Of a stretch of 62,757 nt of DNA, positions 60,053 through 62,757 are shown piece after piece (the stretch's first letter is position 1; every line of letters starts with the position of its first letter). Both the position numbers and the translations under genes were made by a program. The notes beneath the pieces were generated by a model, which saw only the letters and a program-made list of their open reading frames with translations, made no database searches and was not told the DNA's origin. The DNA is taken from assembly GCA_020718105.1 (NCBI GenBank), contig DYDA01000001.1:1-62757 (forward strand), read 5' to 3'. This DNA is from Micavibrio sp. (lineage in GTDB: Bacteria > Pseudomonadota > Alphaproteobacteria > UBA9219).

Positions 60053-62414
60053 TCTTCTTTTAACGCCCGCCGCTTTTTTACACGCGCTGGTTCTTATCGG
60101 CCTTCTTCTTTGGACCGGCCAGAAAAAGCGGTTGCCGTGGCGTGATGCGCCCTTTTTTGTTGTTATTCTTTTATGGGCAACCTTGGTTTTGGCGGCGCAC
60201 TTTGCTGGCGCGTTTCAAGCGTTGGGCCAGCTGGCGGTTTATGTCCCCATGAGCTTTGCCGCGCTGGGGCTTATGGTGGCCATCGCTTCTTTCCTTTGGC
60301 GGATTCCTTGCGCGGTGCCGCTTCTGGCTAAGCCAGCGCTGCCTTTTTCGACGATTGAACATAAGAAAACGCGTCGGATCGTGTTTTGGTTTTTAATTGT
60401 GACGCTGACGCTGTTTGCGCTTATCAGCCTTGTCTTAGGGCAAGGTGTTTATCCTGACAACGCGGACTCGATGATCTATCGCCTGCCTCGCGCCATTTGG
60501 TATGTTAGCCATGGCAACTTATTGCATCCCTTTGACGCGCCCGATAATCGCATTTTGTATTACCCGCTTGATGGCGTAGCCCTTTATATTCCGCTTGTTC
60601 TTTATAACCTGCCCGGAACATGGCACGCGATGCCGTCCTTTTTGGCGTGGCTCATGATCCTCTATACAACCTATCGCTTTGGGCGCGCCCTTGGCGGTGA
60701 TCGGCTGCTGGCGCTTCTCTCCGCATGGCTTGTAGGGCTAACGCCCAGCATTTTGGCGCAGGCGACTTCAACAAATGATGAGATTATAACCGCTGCCATT
60801 TTGCTGTGCTCTTTTTACATGGGGTGGCGTTGGCTGGTGACAGGCAGGCACGTCTATTTCTTGATGGCGGGGCTGGCACTTGGGCTCAGCGCGGGGACTA
60901 AGCTGCATATTGTCTTTTTGCTGCCTATCGCGTTTGTCGCGGTTCTGGTTGCGTTGTGGCCGCCACGCCAAATCCCGCAGCGCCTTCAGGCGTGGGGCAA
61001 GGCCATAGGCTGGAAAACAGCGCTTGTGACGACGTTGATGGTGGCCGTCATGTTCGCCCCGTTTTTGTTTTACAATTATGCGTCGGTGGGACGTTTTTAT
61101 TTTTTCGATGATTTCAAAAAAGACGTTTTCAATTTGTCGGCCAGCTTTCAGGTAGGCCTTCAAAATCTTCTGATATACCTAAGCCAGATGATCCTTTCGC
61201 CGATTGCGGACATGAATATGTGGCCCATCGCCAATGACAGACAGGGGTTTAACACGGCGCTGAACAATTTATTTAATCCGCTGATCAAACCGTTGCTCAC
61301 GCAAGATCCGGCGCACTATCATTTAAACTATCGCTTTGTCGGCGTGACCCTTCCCGTTTCGGTGCGCTTTGTTGAGTTTTCCCTGTGGTCGGCTTTCGTG
61401 TGGCTTCTTTGGCCATGGCAGGGCGTTTTGGCCTTAAGGCAAAAATTTCCCTTGCGTATCCTCTTCTTCCTTTTTGCGATGACGCCGCCGTTATGGTTGC
61501 TGTTGTGGTCGTTTTCGACGCTTTATATGGAAGGAACGGCAACCTATTTCACCTTTTATTTGGTCTGCGCCGCGCCCGCCGCCATCATGATTTTTACGCC
61601 GATCAAGAAAACCGTGTGGCATGAGCTTCGTTGGGTCGCGCTTGTTTTCGTCGTATTCTCCAACCTGATTATCTCTCACAATTTGGTGATGTACAGCGGC
61701 TTTCGCGCCTTGCCGGATTTGGTTTTTGCGCGCAAAATCCCTTATGATTGGCTTCTTGCCGAAGATCGCGTTATCGATGAAATTCGCGCAGCGGACAGAA
61801 TCCGCGTTGTCATGACGCATGAGAAAATGCCGTATTTCGGTTATATGCATTGGAACCCCAAGGCTACTTATTATTCGCCGTTCCAAATCAAAGATCCCTC
61901 TTCGATTCCCAATTATCAAGATGTTCTCCAGATACTCCCTATCTCCGGCCTTTCTATGTATGGCTATATGCCCGTCAAGATTCCGGACAAAAAAACCGTG
62001 GGGCCAACCTATCTTGGTTCGGTGCGCGCCATTGGCCGTGAGGCCGTTTTTGCCGTAGGCCACGGGATAGAAAAAAAATACCCTGAAGAATCAAATTATA
62101 TCATCATGCAGGCCAGAGTTGAGCAGAAGAGCAGGGAAATGTGGGACATCATCATGGATTCGAACCCCATGGGCTTTTCGCCTGATGATCAAGTGACGTT
62201 GGGGTATGACATCATGCTTGATGGTGAGCTTTTGGCGCGGCGCGATCCCATCAAAGATCCCGCGTTTAAAATCACGCTTCCCTTTAATCCTGCAAGCAGA
62301 AAACTAGCCGTGACCATTGTGGTCGGCTCGGCCTGGAGCGGGAAAGAGCTAACGCGCGTGACGTATCCCTTGGGGGGAAACAGCAGCTGGCTTCCTGAAG
62401 GCGGCGAGTATTAA
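60045..62414 (+). CDS. GT39/ArnT-like integral-membrane glycosyltransferase family protein
   Basis: 789 residues from the ATG at 60045, with AAGGGGC nine bases upstream. About eleven membrane helices span residues ~1-580, e.g. FFVVILLWATLVLAAHFAGA and WALLIL-type runs. The first long loop has YPDNADSMIYRLPRAIWYVS, the equivalent of the acidic DxD/DE motif of GT39 enzymes (PDNADSMIYR). Residues ~580-789 form a soluble beta-rich domain. Family membership is by helix plan and this motif; substrate unknown. Overlaps the cation transporter by 8 bp, suggesting coupling. Confidence 0.75.
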   Translation: MLDLLLTPAAFLHALVLIGLLLWTGQKKRLPWRDAPFFVVILLWATLVLAAHFAGAFQALGQLAVYVPMSFAALGLMVAIASFLWRIPCAVPLLAKPALPFSTIEHKKTRRIVFWFLIVTLTLFALISLVLGQGVYPDNADSMIYRLPRAIWYVSHGNLLHPFDAPDNRILYYPLDGVALYIPLVLYNLPGTWHAMPSFLAWLMILYTTYRFGRALGGDRLLALLSAWLVGLTPSILAQATSTNDEIITAAILLCSFYMGWRWLVTGRHVYFLMAGLALGLSAGTKLHIVFLLPIAFVAVLVALWPPRQIPQRLQAWGKAIGWKTALVTTLMVAVMFAPFLFYNYASVGRFYFFDDFKKDVFNLSASFQVGLQNLLIYLSQMILSPIADMNMWPIANDRQGFNTALNNLFNPLIKPLLTQDPAHYHLNYRFVGVTLPVSVRFVEFSLWSAFVWLLWPWQGVLALRQKFPLRILFFLFAMTPPLWLLLWSFSTLYMEGTATYFTFYLVCAAPAAIMIFTPIKKTVWHELRWVALVFVVFSNLIISHNLVMYSGFRALPDLVFARKIPYDWLLAEDRVIDEIRAADRIRVVMTHEKMPYFGYMHWNPKATYYSPFQIKDPSSIPNYQDVLQILPISGLSMYGYMPVKIPDKKTVGPTYLGSVRAIGREAVFAVGHGIEKKYPEESNYIIMQARVEQKSREMWDIIMDSNPMGFSPDDQVTLGYDIMLDGELLARRDPIKDPAFKITLPFNPASRKLAVTIVVGSAWSGKELTRVTYPLGGNSSWLPEGGEY

Positions 62415-62475
62415 GAATTCCGCAAGGGGAGGGCGCTTTTAAGGCCAACGTGTAAACTGTTTTGGGTATAACTTT

Positions 62476-62757
62476 ATGACACTTCCTTTTTTGTTTGTTG
62501 CGGCGGTGGCGCTGGTGGATCCGCACGGGCGCGTGCTTTTGGCGCAGCGTCCGGCGGGTAAGGATATGGCGGGCCTGTGGGAGTTTTCGGGTGGCAAAAT
62601 AGGCCCGCAAGAAACGTCCGAAAGCGCTCTGGTGCGTGAATTGCGCGAGGAGCTGGGCATCAGTGTAAGGGAGGAAGATTTAATCCCGTTGACGTTTGCC
62701 AGCCACGCGTATGAGGCGTTTCATTTGTTCATGCCCCTTTTTCTGTGCCGCGTATGG
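62476..62757 (+). CDS. mutT: MutT-type Nudix hydrolase, truncated by window edge
   Basis: First 94 codons only, from the ATG at 62476. It begins TLPFLFVAAVALVDPHGRVL, the usual 8-oxo-dGTP diphosphatase start (VAAxALVDxxGRVLLAQRP). LLAQRPAGKDMAGLWEFSGG and KIGPQETSESALVRELREEL contain the complete Nudix box (GX5EX7REUXEEXGU). The rest, including the final helices, lies outside. It probably cleans oxidised nucleotides. I see no ribosome-binding site that is convincing. Confidence 0.88.
   Translation, partial: MTLPFLFVAAVALVDPHGRVLLAQRPAGKDMAGLWEFSGGKIGPQETSESALVRELREELGISVREEDLIPLTFASHAYEAFHLFMPLFLCRVW

Noticed and set aside
1-62757. tRNA, rRNA, insertion sequences, prophage or plasmid genes
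   Set aside because: None recognised in any intergenic region or reading frame by eye; a covariance search would be needed to be sure for RNAs.

Overview
The window is a stretch of an alphaproteobacterial chromosome. Several markers are close to diagnostic for that class: a GcrA cell-cycle regulator, an NDUFA12-type complex I accessory subunit beside MlaD and DUF2155 genes, a mitofilin/Mic60-like protein inside a hemC-hemD-hemY operon, a DUF2336 protein, and an lptC-lptA-lptB-rpoN...hpf-ptsN block. A chemotaxis receptor and a FlgC-like rod protein suggest a motile cell. Coding is dense, with many 4-bp ATGA start/stop overlaps. I see no insertion sequence, prophage, CRISPR array, rRNA or tRNA. 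I cannot name the genus.

Layout. 208-7580, all leftward: AMP nucleosidase, a class A penicillin-binding protein, an acetate transporter, topoisomerase IV subunit B and a SpoT-like HD protein. 7581-8014: a non-coding region with a cluster of DnaA boxes and a CtrA-type half-site, leading rightward into gcrA. 8811-19859: a compact rightward operon for type I secretion (TolC, HlyD, ABC ATPase and a 1269-residue RTX substrate) that also encodes a MotB/OmpA-like and a MotA/ExbB-like protein. 19880-26599: a DUF2336 protein, a small protein, then hemC-hemD-mic60-hemY-HAD phosphatase and an exported protein. 26655-37851, leftward: atpHA without atpGDC, tag, metE-metF, def-fmt-truA, rmuC, a DUF465 gene, and the NDUFA12/MlaD/DUF2155 trio.

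38088-46330: a degenerate class II ribonucleotide reductase paralogue behind two apparent NrdR boxes, a methyl-accepting chemotaxis protein, a periplasmic rhodanese, a large exported TPR protein and a small Pro/Ala-rich protein, with several CtrA-like TTAACCAT octamers in the gaps. 46697-54880: a Nudix hydrolase, LPS transport (lptC, lptA, lptB), sigma-54, an inserted group (metallopeptidase-like lipoprotein, DUF4236, MscL), then hpf and ptsN. 54929-62757: small proteins, a FlgC-like rod protein, a GT-A glycosyltransferase, YraN, a DnaJ-family co-chaperone, a 17-kDa surface-antigen lipoprotein, a cation diffusion facilitator, a GT39-like membrane protein and the start of a MutT-like Nudix gene cut by the window edge.

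The strongest candidates for something new are (1) the proton-channel-like MotA/MotB pair embedded in the type I secretion operon, whose MotA-like member has a long tail reminiscent of ZorA; (2) the NrdJ-derived protein that has lost its catalytic core but kept what looks like a tandem NrdR operator; and (3) the DnaA/CtrA control region upstream of gcrA, which could also be an origin. Functional statements rest on motifs and family knowledge read by eye; no database search was run.
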